A stretch of 59,632 nucleotides of DNA, taken from Cellulomonas massiliensis JC225 (lineage in GTDB: Bacteria > Actinomycetota > Actinomycetes > Actinomycetales > Cellulomonadaceae). A program made the position numbers and the translations under genes. Under the pieces are notes generated by a model. It searched no databases and was not told where the DNA came from. It worked only from the letters and a program-made list of their open reading frames with translations. Shown in pieces: positions 52,092-59,632 of this stretch. The stretch covers positions 1,652,089 to 1,711,720 of the forward strand of contig NZ_HE978588.1 in NCBI RefSeq assembly GCF_000312005.1. Direction: 5' to 3'. The first letter of the stretch is position 1; each line of letters begins with the position of its first letter.

Positions 52092-53768
52092 ATGGGCCAT
52101 CTCGACATCGGCGGCATCGGCTACGTCCTGCCCGACGGCCGGCCGCTGCTCGACGACGTGTCGTTCCGCGTGCCGGAGGGTGCCCGCGTCGCGCTCGTCG
52201 GCCCGAACGGCACGGGCAAGTCGACGCTGCTGCGCATCGTGTCGGGGCAGGAGGAGCCGCACGCCGGCTCGGTCCTGCGCAGCGGCGGCCTCGGGGTGAT
52301 GCGCCAGGAGGTGGGCCGCATCGACGACGACCGGTCGGTGCGCGACCTGCTCGCCGACCTCGCGTCGCCCGCGGTGCGCGACGCGGCGCGGGAGCTCGCG
52401 GCGGCCGAGCTCGGCATCATGGAGGTCGACGACGAGCCGGCCCAGCTGCGCTACGCGCAGGCCCTCGTCGACTGGGCGGACGTCGGCGGGTACGAGGCCG
52501 AGGCGGCCTGGGACCGGGTGACCGACGCGGTCCTGTCGATCCCCTTCGAGCGGGCGCAGGACCGCGAGGTGCGCACGCTGTCGGGCGGGGAGCAGAAGCG
52601 CCTCGTGCTCGAGGCCCTGCTGCGCGGCCCGGACGAGGTCCTGCTGCTCGACGAGCCGGACAACGCGCTCGACGTCCCGACGAAGCGCTGGCTGGAGGAG
52701 CGGCTCGTCGCGTCCGGACGCACGATCCTGTTCGTCAGCCACGACCGCGAGCTCCTCTCGCGGGTGGCCACGCACGTCGCGACGCTGGAGCCGACCGCGG
52801 TCGGCGCCCGGGCCTGGGTGCACGGGGGCGGGTTCGCGACCTACCACCAGGCCCGCGAGGACCGCCGGGCCCGCCACGAGGAGCTGCTGCGGCGCTGGGA
52901 CGAGGAGCACGCCAAGCTGCGCGAGCTGATGCTCATGTACAAGGCGAAGGCCGCCTACAACGACGGCCTCGCGTCGCGCTACCAGGCCGCGCAGACGCGC
53001 CTGCGCAAGTTCGAGGAGGCCGGCCCGCCGGCCGTCCTCGAGCGCGAGCAGCGTGTGCGGGTGCGGCTGACCGGTGGCCGGACGGCCAAGCGCGCGGTCG
53101 TCGCGACGGACCTGGAGCTCACCGGGCTCATGCGCCCGTTCGACCTCGAGGTGTGGTTCGGCGAGCGCGTGGCGGTGCTCGGCTCGAACGGGTCCGGCAA
53201 GTCGCACTTCCTGCGGCTGCTCGCCGCGGGCGGGTCGGACCCCGAGCACGCGCCGGCCGGGGACGTGCCGGTCGAGCCCGTCCGGCACACCGGCTCGGTG
53301 GCGCTCGGGTCGCGCGTGCGGCCCGGGTGGTTCGCGCAGAACCACGCGCACCCGGAGCTGGTCGGCCGCACGCTGCTGGAGATCCTGCACCGGGGCGACG
53401 CGCACCGGTCCGGGATGGGGCGGGAGCAGGCGAGCCGGGCGCTCGACCGCTACGAGCTCGTCGCCGCGGCGGAGCAGCCGTACGAGACGCTCTCCGGCGG
53501 GCAGCAGGCGCGCCTGCAGATCCTGCTGCTCGAGCTGGGCGGCGCGACGCTCCTGCTCCTCGACGAGCCGACCGACAACCTCGACCTGCACTCGGCGGAG
53601 GCGCTCGAGGCCGGCCTCGCGGCGTTCGAGGGGACGGTGCTGGCCGTCACCCACGACCGCTGGTTCACGCGCACGTTCGACCGGTTCCTCGTCTTCGGGT
53701 CGGACGGCACGGTGCGCGAGACGCCGGAGCCGGTCTGGGACGAGGCGCGCGTCGACCGGGTGCGCTGA
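52092..53768 (+). CDS. ABC-F family ATPase
   Basis: 558 aa with two ATPase domains and no membrane segment. Walker A GPNGTGKST (37-45) and GSNGSGKSH; signatures LSGGEQKRL and LSGGQQARL; Walker B VLLLDEPDNALD and LLLLDEPTDNLD. The linker (ARHEELLRRWDEEHAKLREL) is the P-site-reaching helix pair. ABC-F proteins act on ribosomes, some giving antibiotic protection; subtype not resolved. ATG 52092 with TAGACT (52080-52085) 6 nt upstream, no Shine-Dalgarno. Divergent from the excalibur gene. Confidence 0.9.
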   Translation: MGHLDIGGIGYVLPDGRPLLDDVSFRVPEGARVALVGPNGTGKSTLLRIVSGQEEPHAGSVLRSGGLGVMRQEVGRIDDDRSVRDLLADLASPAVRDAARELAAAELGIMEVDDEPAQLRYAQALVDWADVGGYEAEAAWDRVTDAVLSIPFERAQDREVRTLSGGEQKRLVLEALLRGPDEVLLLDEPDNALDVPTKRWLEERLVASGRTILFVSHDRELLSRVATHVATLEPTAVGARAWVHGGGFATYHQAREDRRARHEELLRRWDEEHAKLRELMLMYKAKAAYNDGLASRYQAAQTRLRKFEEAGPPAVLEREQRVRVRLTGGRTAKRAVVATDLELTGLMRPFDLEVWFGERVAVLGSNGSGKSHFLRLLAAGGSDPEHAPAGDVPVEPVRHTGSVALGSRVRPGWFAQNHAHPELVGRTLLEILHRGDAHRSGMGREQASRALDRYELVAAAEQPYETLSGGQQARLQILLLELGGATLLLLDEPTDNLDLHSAEALEAGLAAFEGTVLAVTHDRWFTRTFDRFLVFGSDGTVRETPEPVWDEARVDRVR

Positions 53769-53789
53769 GCGGGCGACGCCCGACCCCGG

Positions 53790-54431
53790 TCAGCCGACGA
53801 GCAGGGTGACCGCCAGGGTGGCCATGACGACCGCGATCACGAGGTCCAGCACCTGCCACGCGCGGGGGCGGGCGAACAGGGGCCGCAGGCGCGTCGCCCC
53901 GAAGCCCAGGGTGCTGAACCACAGCGCGCTGCCCGCCGCCGCGCCGACGCCGAACATCCACGCCGACGGCTGCTGGTGCGCGAGCGAGCCGACGAGCACG
54001 ACGGTGTCGAGGTACACGTGCGGGTTGAGGAACGTGAAGCCCAGGCACGCCGCGAGCACGGCGCGCAGCGTCGCGGGTCCCTCGGTCGCCGGGTCGAGCC
54101 GGGCGGGCCGCCGGGCCCGCAGCGCCGCGAGCAGCGCGTAGCCCAGGAGGAACGCGGCGCCGCCCCAGCGCGCGACGGCGAGAGCCGTGGGGTGGGCGGC
54201 GACGAGCGGACCGAGGCCGGCGATGCCCGCGCCCATGAGCAGCGCGTCGGCCCCGATGCAGACCAGCACGACCGGCACCACGTGCTCCCGCCGCACGCCC
54301 TGACGCAGCACGAACGCGTTCTGGGCTCCGATCGCCACGATGAGGCCGAGCGAGGTGAGCAGCCCGGCCAGCAGCGAGGTGACGGGGGCGGGGGTGGCGG
54401 CCGCGGGAGCGGCGAGGGGGAGCAGGAGCAC
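53790..54431 (-). CDS. argO: Arginine/lysine exporter, LysE/ArgO family
   Basis: 213 aa from GTG 54431, six membrane helices. GLIVAIGAQNAFVLRQGVRR near the N-terminus and FLNPHVYLDTVVLVGSLA are family signatures. GTG 54431 is preferred over ATG 54473 because TGGACT and TAGCGT, 17 bp apart, lie within 54439-54467 and would start transcription at that GTG. Divergent LysR regulator next door strongly supports basic amino acid export under feed-forward control. Confidence 0.88.
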   Translation of the reverse strand: MLLLPLAAPAAATPAPVTSLLAGLLTSLGLIVAIGAQNAFVLRQGVRREHVVPVVLVCIGADALLMGAGIAGLGPLVAAHPTALAVARWGGAAFLLGYALLAALRARRPARLDPATEGPATLRAVLAACLGFTFLNPHVYLDTVVLVGSLAHQQPSAWMFGVGAAAGSALWFSTLGFGATRLRPLFARPRAWQVLDLVIAVVMATLAVTLLVG

Positions 54432-54438
54432 GTCGTCG

Positions 54439-54467
54439 ACGCTAGGCACTCGACGTCCTGCAGTCCA
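54439..54467 (-). promoter_or_regulatory. argO promoter
   Basis: Minus strand: TGGACT (54467-54462), 17-bp spacer, TAGCGT (54444-54439), 7 nt before GTG 54431. Predicted leaderless. The adjoining 54468-54515 holds the control region shared with the LysR gene, including CAGC-N12-GCTG (54481-54500). Confidence 0.6.
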
Positions 54468-54515
54468 GCTCATGTTTCTGCAGCACCATTAGCAAGGCTG
54501 TTGTAGGCTCGCGAT

Positions 54516-55406
54516 GTGCTCGACACCGACCAGCTCGCCGCTCTGGCCGCGGTCGTGGACGAGGGGTCGTTCGACGCGGCGGCGCGGCGGCTGCACGTGA
54601 CGCCGTCGGCCGTGAGCCAGCGGATCCGGGCGCTGGAGCAGCACGTCGGCCGGGTCCTCGTGCTGCGGACGCGGCCCTGCCGCGCGACGGAGCCCGGCGC
54701 GGTGCTGCTGCGGCTCGCCGGGCAGGTGGACCTCCTGGAGCGCGACGCGCTGGCCGAGCTCGGCGGGCCCGACGGGGCCGGGTCGGGCGGGCAGCTGCGG
54801 CGGGTCGCCGTCGCGGTGAACGCCGACTCGCTGTCCAGCTGGTTCCCCCCGGCCCTCGTCGGGCTGCCGGAGGACGTCGTCGTCGAGGTCCGCCGCGAGG
54901 ACCAGGACCTGTCGGCTCGGCTCCTGCGCGACGGGGAGGTGATGGCCGCCGTCACGGCCGACGGGCACGCCGTCCAGGGGTGCCGCGTCCGGCCGCTGGG
55001 GGCGATGCGCTACGTCGCGGTCGCCGCGCCCGCGTTCCGGGACCGCTGGTTCGCCGGCGGCCTCACCGCGGAGGCGCTCGACCGCGCGCCGATGCTGGCG
55101 TTCAACCGGGCCGACGCGCTGCAGGACCGGTTCGCCCGCGAGCTGGTGGGCCGGGACGTGCGCCCCCCTCGCCACCTGGTGCCGTCCAACGCCGCGTTCC
55201 TGGCGCTGCTGGCGGGCGGCCTCGCCTGGGGGATGGCGTCCGGCGCGCTCGTCGAGGAGCTGCTCGCGTCGGGCGCCCTGGTCGACCTGGCGCCGGGGCG
55301 CGTGCTCGACGTCCCGCTGCACTGGCAGCACTGGGCGCTGCGCACGCCGACGCTCGACGACCTCACCGAGCGCGTGGTCCGCGCCGCGGCGGTGCTCCGG
55401 CGCTGA
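54516..55406 (+). CDS. argP: LysR-family regulator ArgP/LysG
   Basis: 296 aa. Winged helix-turn-helix at about 18-41 ([20 protein letters not shown]), then a substrate-binding domain with [14 protein letters not shown] and [16 protein letters not shown] as in ArgP/LysG. It should sense Lys/Arg and switch on argO. GTG 54516 with TAGGCT (54504-54509) 6 nt upstream and no Shine-Dalgarno: predicted leaderless. Confidence 0.9.
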   Translation: MLDTDQLAALAAVVDEGSFDAAARRLHVTPSAVSQRIRALEQHVGRVLVLRTRPCRATEPGAVLLRLAGQVDLLERDALAELGGPDGAGSGGQLRRVAVAVNADSLSSWFPPALVGLPEDVVVEVRREDQDLSARLLRDGEVMAAVTADGHAVQGCRVRPLGAMRYVAVAAPAFRDRWFAGGLTAEALDRAPMLAFNRADALQDRFARELVGRDVRPPRHLVPSNAAFLALLAGGLAWGMASGALVEELLASGALVDLAPGRVLDVPLHWQHWALRTPTLDDLTERVVRAAAVLRR

Positions 55407-55466
55407 GGGCGGGTGCGGGGCGGACGTGCCCGCCACGCGGCCCGGACGAGGCCTTCGTCACCTGTT

Positions 55467-55496
55467 TTGACCCTCGTGCGCGGCGCCGGGTACTCT
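55467..55496 (+). promoter_or_regulatory. Sigma-A promoter of rplM-rpsI
   Basis: TTGACC (55467-55472), 18-bp spacer, TACTCT (55491-55496). Gives a leader of about 200 nt. Confidence 0.75.
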
Positions 55497-55642
55497 GGGT
55501 GGTCGTTGTGCGTCCCCGCACGCGCGCCCTCGCTCGTCCCGCCGCCCGGCCTCACACCGGGTGCTCGACGACAGGCGCCGGTGGAGGTCCGGGTGCTCCC
55601 ACTCACCAGGCCGCGGATGTCACCGACCAGCCATCATCGGCC

Positions 55643-55660
55643 CAACCGCGCTCGCGGTTG
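55643..55660 (+). promoter_or_regulatory. Hairpin in the rplM leader
   Basis: CAACCGCG-CT-CGCGGTTG, 8-bp perfect stem, 43 nt before the rplM start, in the position where other phyla have L13 autoregulatory leaders. Relationship not established. Confidence 0.35.
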
Positions 55661-55702
55661 CCCGCCGTGACACGACGCGACACGAAACGAAGGCTACGAC
55701 CC

Positions 55703-56152
55703 GTGCGTACGTACACCCCGAAGCCCGGCGAAGTCGAGCGGAACTGGTACGTCATCGACGCGACCGATGTCGTTCTGGGCCGGCTCGCCAGCCAGGTCGC
55801 CACGCTGCTGCGTGGCAAGCACAAGGCGACTTTCGCCCCCCACGTCGACGGTGGCGACTTCGTCATCGTCGTCAACGCCGAGAAGGTGGCCCTGACCGGC
55901 ACCAAGCGCGACACCAAGCTCGCGTACCGGCACTCCGGCTACCCGGGCGGTCTGCGCGCGACCCCGTACTCCGAGCTGCTCGTGAAGCACCCGGAGCGCG
56001 CGATCGAGAAGGCGGTGCGCGGCATGCTCCCCAAGAGCTCGCTCGGCCGTCAGCAGCTCGGCAAGCTCAAGGTCTACGCCGGCCCGTCGCACCCGCACGC
56101 GGCGCAGCAGCCGAAGCCGTTCGAGATCAGCCAGGTCGCGCAGCAGGCCTGA
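55703..56152 (+). CDS. rplM: 50S ribosomal protein L13
   Basis: 149 aa, early 50S assembly protein. [40 protein letters not shown] and [20 protein letters not shown] are diagnostic. GTG 55703; AACGAAGGCTACGAC gives the ribosome site. Codons back to 54980 belong to the LysR gene in another frame. Confidence 0.97.
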   Translation: MRTYTPKPGEVERNWYVIDATDVVLGRLASQVATLLRGKHKATFAPHVDGGDFVIVVNAEKVALTGTKRDTKLAYRHSGYPGGLRATPYSELLVKHPERAIEKAVRGMLPKSSLGRQQLGKLKVYAGPSHPHAAQQPKPFEISQVAQQA

Positions 56153-56191
56153 GGCCGCGGCGCGTAGAGAAGACAGGACGCGAGGACACCA

Positions 56192-56680
56192 GTGGCAGAG
56201 ACCACGGTCGACATCGACCTCGAGGGCGACGACACGCCCAGCAGCTACACCTCCGAGACCAGCGCGCCCGCGGGCCGCGGTCAGAGCATCACCGCGCCGG
56301 GCCAGGCCCTGGGCCGCCGCAAGGAGGCCGTGGCGCGCGTGCGCCTCGTCCCCGGCACCGGCCAGTGGAAGATCAACGGGCGCACGCTCGAGGACTACTT
56401 CCCGAACAAGGTCCACCAGCAGCTCGTCAACTCGCCGCTGAAGCTCGTGGACGTCGAGGGTCGCTTCGACGTCGTCGCGCGCATCACCGGCGGCGGCGTC
56501 TCCGGCCAGGCCGGCGCGCTGCGCCTGGGCATCGCCCGCGCGCTCAACGCGATCGACGCCGAGCACAACCGCCCGGCCCTCAAGAAGGCCGGCTTCCTCA
56601 CGCGCGACGCGCGTGTGGTCGAGCGCAAGAAGGCGGGTCTCAAGAAGGCCCGCAAGGCGCCTCAGTACTCCAAGCGCTGA
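56192..56680 (+). CDS. rpsI: 30S ribosomal protein S9
   Basis: 162 aa. The core from [20 protein letters not shown] to the conserved C-terminal APQYSKR, which reaches the P-site tRNA. An acidic 35-residue N-terminal extension ([20 protein letters not shown]) is typical of actinobacterial S9. GTG start, 39 bp after rplM, with GACAGGACGCGAGGACACCA upstream. Confidence 0.97.
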   Translation: MAETTVDIDLEGDDTPSSYTSETSAPAGRGQSITAPGQALGRRKEAVARVRLVPGTGQWKINGRTLEDYFPNKVHQQLVNSPLKLVDVEGRFDVVARITGGGVSGQAGALRLGIARALNAIDAEHNRPALKKAGFLTRDARVVERKKAGLKKARKAPQYSKR

Positions 56681-56696
56681 TCCAGCGCTGCGCGAT

Positions 56697-56726
56697 GGCC
56701 CCGCAGGTCCCACGACCTGCGGGGCC
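56697..56726 (+). terminator. Terminator of rplM-rpsI
   Basis: 13-bp perfect stem GGCCCCGCAGGTC / GACCTGCGGGGCC with 4-nt loop, followed by GTCGTCGTC. Confidence 0.85.
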
Positions 56727-56894
56727 GTCGTCGTCAGTGGCAGCATGAGGCAGCCGCCCTCCTCCCCGGTGGAGGGCCCCCGGCGTCGCAGGCGTCGTCG
56801 GGACGACCGGACCGAGGCGCCGTGCCCGCGCGGGTGCGCGCCCGCGGCCGGGCCCGTCGCGCGGCGACCGGCCCGCCGGACGAAGGAGTAGTCG

Positions 56895-58241
56895 ATGGGC
56901 CGTCTGTTCGGCACCGACGGCGTGCGCGGGCTCGCCAACCAGGACGTCACCGCCGAGCTGGCGCTCGACCTCTCGGTCGCAGCCGCCCACGTGCTCGGCT
57001 CCAGCGGCGCGTTCGAGGGGCACCGTCCCCGCGCGATCGTCGGCCGGGACCCCCGGGCCTCCGGCGAGTTCCTCTCCGCGGCCGTCGCGGCCGGCCTCGC
57101 GTCGGCGGGCGTCGACGTGACCAACGTCGGCGTCCTGCCCACGCCGGCCGTCGCGCACCTCACCGCCGCGATGGGCGTCGACCTCGGGGTCGTGCTGTCG
57201 GCGTCCCACAACCCGATGCCGGACAACGGGATCAAGTTCCTGGCCCGCGGCGGGCACAAGCTCGACGACGACCTCGAGGCCGCCATCGAGGCGCGCATCG
57301 GCGAGGAGTGGCAGCGGCCAACCGGCGGCGACGTCGGCCGGATCCGCATCGACACCGGCAAGGCCGGCGACCAGTACGTCACGCACCTGGTCGGCTCGAT
57401 CGACGTGCCGCTCGCGGGGCTGCGGATCGCCGTCGACTGCGCCAACGGCGCCGCGAGCGAGGTCGGCCCGACCGCGCTGCGCGAGGCCGGTGCGGACGTC
57501 GTCGTCATCAACGCCTCGCCCGACGGGCGCAACATCAACGAGAAGTGCGGCTCCACGCACCCGGAGCAGCTGCAGGCGGTGACCGTCGCGTCCGAGGCCG
57601 ACCTCGGTGTCGCGTTCGACGGGGACGCCGACCGCTGCCTCGCGGTCGACCGGTTCGGCAACCTCGTCGACGGCGACCAGATCATGGGCGTGCTCGCGCT
57701 CGCGCTGCGCGAGCGCGGCGAGCTCGCGCACGACACCCTCGTGACGACGGTGATGAGCAACCTCGGCCTGCGGCTGGCGATGGCGGAGGCGGGGATCACG
57801 ACGATCGAGACGGCCGTCGGCGACCGCTACGTGCTGGAGGCCATGCGCCTGGCCGGGTTCAGCCTGGGCGGCGAGCAGTCCGGCCACATCATCATGGCGC
57901 GGCACGCGACGACGGGCGACGGGGTGCTCACCGCGATCCAGCTCGCGGCGCGCGTGGTGGCGTCCGGGACGCCGCTGCACGAGCTCGCCGGGGTCGTCCA
58001 GCGGCTGCCCCAGACGCTCGTCAACGTGAACGGCGTCGACAAGGCGCGCACGCACGACGAGGTCCTCGCGGAGGCCGTGGCGAGCGCCGAGGCGGAGCTC
58101 GGCGAGCGCGGCCGGGTCCTCCTGCGCCCGTCCGGCACCGAGCCCCTCGTGCGGGTCATGGTCGAGGCGGGGTCGCAGGACGACGCCGACCGCATCGCCC
58201 ACGGCCTGGCGGACGTCGTGCGCGAGCGCCTCGCCCTGTGA
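56895..58241 (+). CDS. glmM: Phosphoglucosamine mutase
   Basis: 448 aa; converts glucosamine-6-phosphate to the 1-phosphate for UDP-GlcNAc and peptidoglycan. Starts [20 protein letters not shown]; phosphoserine Ser104 in [16 protein letters not shown]; metal loop DGDADRC (about 249-255); sugar loop [11 protein letters not shown]-terminal phosphate site [15 protein letters not shown] after GACGAAGGAGTAGTCG. Overlaps def by 4 bp; following rpsI it matches the common actinobacterial order. Confidence 0.97.
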   Translation: MGRLFGTDGVRGLANQDVTAELALDLSVAAAHVLGSSGAFEGHRPRAIVGRDPRASGEFLSAAVAAGLASAGVDVTNVGVLPTPAVAHLTAAMGVDLGVVLSASHNPMPDNGIKFLARGGHKLDDDLEAAIEARIGEEWQRPTGGDVGRIRIDTGKAGDQYVTHLVGSIDVPLAGLRIAVDCANGAASEVGPTALREAGADVVVINASPDGRNINEKCGSTHPEQLQAVTVASEADLGVAFDGDADRCLAVDRFGNLVDGDQIMGVLALALRERGELAHDTLVTTVMSNLGLRLAMAEAGITTIETAVGDRYVLEAMRLAGFSLGGEQSGHIIMARHATTGDGVLTAIQLAARVVASGTPLHELAGVVQRLPQTLVNVNGVDKARTHDEVLAEAVASAEAELGERGRVLLRPSGTEPLVRVMVEAGSQDDADRIAHGLADVVRERLAL

Positions 58242-58882
58242 GCGGCGCCGGCACGGTGCGCGAGCGGGTGCTCGCGCTGCTCGACGCCGCGGGGGACGGG
58301 CTCGCGCCGATCGTCCGGGCGGGCGACCCGGTGCTGCGCGTGCCCGCGCCGCGCTACGACGGCCAGCTCCGCGACGACGAGCTCACGGCGCTCGTCGCTC
58401 TCATGCGCCGGACCATGCACGCGGCGCCCGGCGTCGGGCTCGCCGCCCCGCAGGTCGGACTGCCCCTCGCGCTCGCGGTCGTGGAGGACCCGGGCGTCGA
58501 CTCCGCCGACGTGGCGCGCGAGCGCGAGCGCACGCCGCTGCCCTTCCGCGTGCTCGTCAACCCCGACTACGAGCCCGTGGACGACGAGCGCGTCGGGTTC
58601 TACGAGGGCTGCCTGTCCGTGCCCGGGTACGTCGCGGTCGTCGCCCGGCCCCGGCGGGTGCGGCTGACCGGCCAGGACGAGACGGGAGCGGGCGTCGACG
58701 AGGTCGTCACCGGCTGGCCCGCCCGCATCGTCCAGCACGAGACCGACCACCTGCGGGGCACGCTCTACCTCGACCGGGCCGAGCCGCGCTCGCTCGCCGC
58801 GTCCGACGGGGCGGCCGTGCGCTGGGCGGCCGAGCCGCACCCGCGGTCCGCCGCCGAGGCGCTCGGCTTCCCGCTGCCCTGA
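58238..58882 (+). CDS. def: Peptide deformylase
   Basis: 214 aa; removes the formyl group from new polypeptides, the step before Map. All three motifs are intact: GLAAPQ (67-72), EGCLSV with metal Cys125, and QHETDH with His167, Glu168 and His171. The N-terminal ~25 residues are extra. GTG start in the GTGA overlap with glmM. Confidence 0.94.
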   Translation: MSGAGTVRERVLALLDAAGDGLAPIVRAGDPVLRVPAPRYDGQLRDDELTALVALMRRTMHAAPGVGLAAPQVGLPLALAVVEDPGVDSADVARERERTPLPFRVLVNPDYEPVDDERVGFYEGCLSVPGYVAVVARPRRVRLTGQDETGAGVDEVVTGWPARIVQHETDHLRGTLYLDRAEPRSLAASDGAAVRWAAEPHPRSAAEALGFPLP

Positions 58883-58949
58883 GCCCGCGCCCCCCGGACC
58901 AGGGGTGAAGTCGGGGGGAATCCCGACCCCGCAGGCCCGGACCAGCCCG

Positions 58950-58955
58950 TACCGT
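58950..58955 (+). promoter_or_regulatory. Possible -10 element before the DedA gene
   Basis: TACCGT, 44 nt before the GTG at 59000; no clear -35 partner. Confidence 0.3.
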
Positions 58956-58999
58956 GGGGATCCTGGGGCACGGTGCGCCGGGGGACGACGGGAGCAACG

Positions 59000-59632
59000 G
59001 TGGATCTGGAGGGCTGGGCGCTCGCGCTCGCGGGCTCGCCGTGGGCGTTCGTCGTCATGTACCTCTTCGCGACGATCGACGGGTTCTTCCCGCCGATCCC
59101 GAGCGAGTCGGTCGTCATCGCCTTCGCGTCGCTGTGGGGCAGCAGCGGGGTCCCGAACCTCCCGCTCCTGCTGCTGTTCGCCGCCGCCGGCGCCTTCACG
59201 GGCGACCAGATCGCCTACGCGATCGGCTCGAAGGTGCCCGTCCGCCGGCTGCGGATCATGCGCTCGGAGCGGGCCCAACGGACGCTCGACTGGGCCGAGC
59301 ACGCGCTCGCCCAGCGCGGCGCCGCGTTCATCATCGCGGCCCGCTACATCCCCGTCGGCCGGGTCGCGGTCAACATGAGCGCCGGAGCGCTCGGGTTCTC
59401 CCGGCGGCGGTTCGTGCTGCTCACCGCCATCGCCGCCGTGATGTGGGCCTGCTACTCAGCGGCGATCGGCCTGAGCGTCGGCGCGGCGCTCAAGGACCAC
59501 CCGGTCGTCGCCATCGCCGTCGGCGTGGTCGGCGGCCTGGTCATCGGCGTGGTCGTCGACTGGTGCCTGCGGCGCTGGCTCGCGCGGCACGGCGCGCCCG
59601 GGGCCGCCGCCCCCGCCGCGTCGCCGGAGCCC
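59000..59632 (+). CDS. DedA-family membrane protein (3' end outside window)
   Basis: 211 codons visible, no stop. Membrane protein with VTT/DedA fold: FPPIPSESVVIAFASLWG near residue 29 carries the conserved Glu, GAFTGDQIAYAIGSKV follows, then AARYIPVGRVAVNMSAG with the conserved Arg, GFSRRRFVLLTAIAAVMWAC, and a last helix VVAIAVGVVGGLVIGVVV. DedA proteins are linked to lipid-carrier or phospholipid scrambling. GTG 59000 is preceded by GGGAGCAAC. An unrelated frame at 58905-59378 is a shadow. Confidence 0.85.
   Translation, partial: MDLEGWALALAGSPWAFVVMYLFATIDGFFPPIPSESVVIAFASLWGSSGVPNLPLLLLFAAAGAFTGDQIAYAIGSKVPVRRLRIMRSERAQRTLDWAEHALAQRGAAFIIAARYIPVGRVAVNMSAGALGFSRRRFVLLTAIAAVMWACYSAAIGLSVGAALKDHPVVAIAVGVVGGLVIGVVVDWCLRRWLARHGAPGAAAPAASPEP

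Noticed and set aside
55497..55702. Third copy of the str/S10 leader element in the rplM leader
   Set aside because: Only isolated ACACG and GCGACACG fragments occur; the ordered two-hairpin pattern is absent.

Overview
This 59.6 kb window is chromosomal DNA of a very GC-rich actinobacterium. Gene order (tRNA-Trp, secE, nusG, rplKA, rplJL, rpoBC, then the str, S10, spc and alpha ribosomal operons), Micrococcales-like proteins and an alpha operon without rpsD point to Micrococcales, most likely Cellulomonadaceae. This taxonomic call is an inference from order and protein character; no search was run.

Layout. 1-2933 (minus): a sensor kinase cut by the window edge, an ABC permease and an ABC ATPase, an antibiotic-exporter-like module, with a 28-bp perfect palindrome upstream. 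3076-4305 (minus): aspartate aminotransferase. 4530-7329 (plus): tRNA-Trp, secE, nusG, rplK, rplA. 7349-7484: three consecutive strong hairpins. 7516-13915: an accessory island inside the ribosomal locus. It holds a degenerate aminoglycoside-phosphotransferase-like protein with a 29-residue overlapping upstream ORF, a small beta-sandwich protein, an ECF-type sigma factor, an intracellular-looking subtilisin (S8) and, divergently transcribed, a TPR-CHAT caspase-like protease with intact His/Cys. 13941-27962 (plus): L10 leader, rplJ, rplL, rpoB, rpoC, then the str operon rpsL-rpsG-fusA-tuf. 28068-28565: an unrecognised protein. 28899-34257: S10 operon. 34404-38873: spc operon. 39033-41801: secY, adk, map. 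42044-45248: infA, rpmJ, rpsM, rpsK, rpoA, rplQ. 45344-55406: mixed genes (small protein, alpha/beta hydrolase, P-type ATPase, polyphosphate-glucokinase-like protein, truA, DUF5709, excalibur protein, ABC-F, argO/LysR pair). 55703-58882: rplM, rpsI, glmM, def. 59000 to the end: a DedA-family protein cut by the window edge.

Most of the window is core transcription and translation machinery. Its genes carry Shine-Dalgarno sequences, sit in tight or overlapping operons, and are preceded by long leaders, strong hairpins and sigma-A promoters (several of type TTGACC / TACNNT). By contrast, about ten of the accessory genes have a TANNNT- or CAGGCT-type -10 hexamer 6-7 nt before the start codon and no Shine-Dalgarno, which predicts leaderless mRNAs.

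The two observations I rate highest are the CHAT/subtilisin/sigma island between rplA and rplJ, which looks like a stress- or infection-response proteolytic signalling system, and a two-hairpin sequence element shared by the 5' leaders of the str and S10 operons, which may be a co-regulatory RNA or DNA site.
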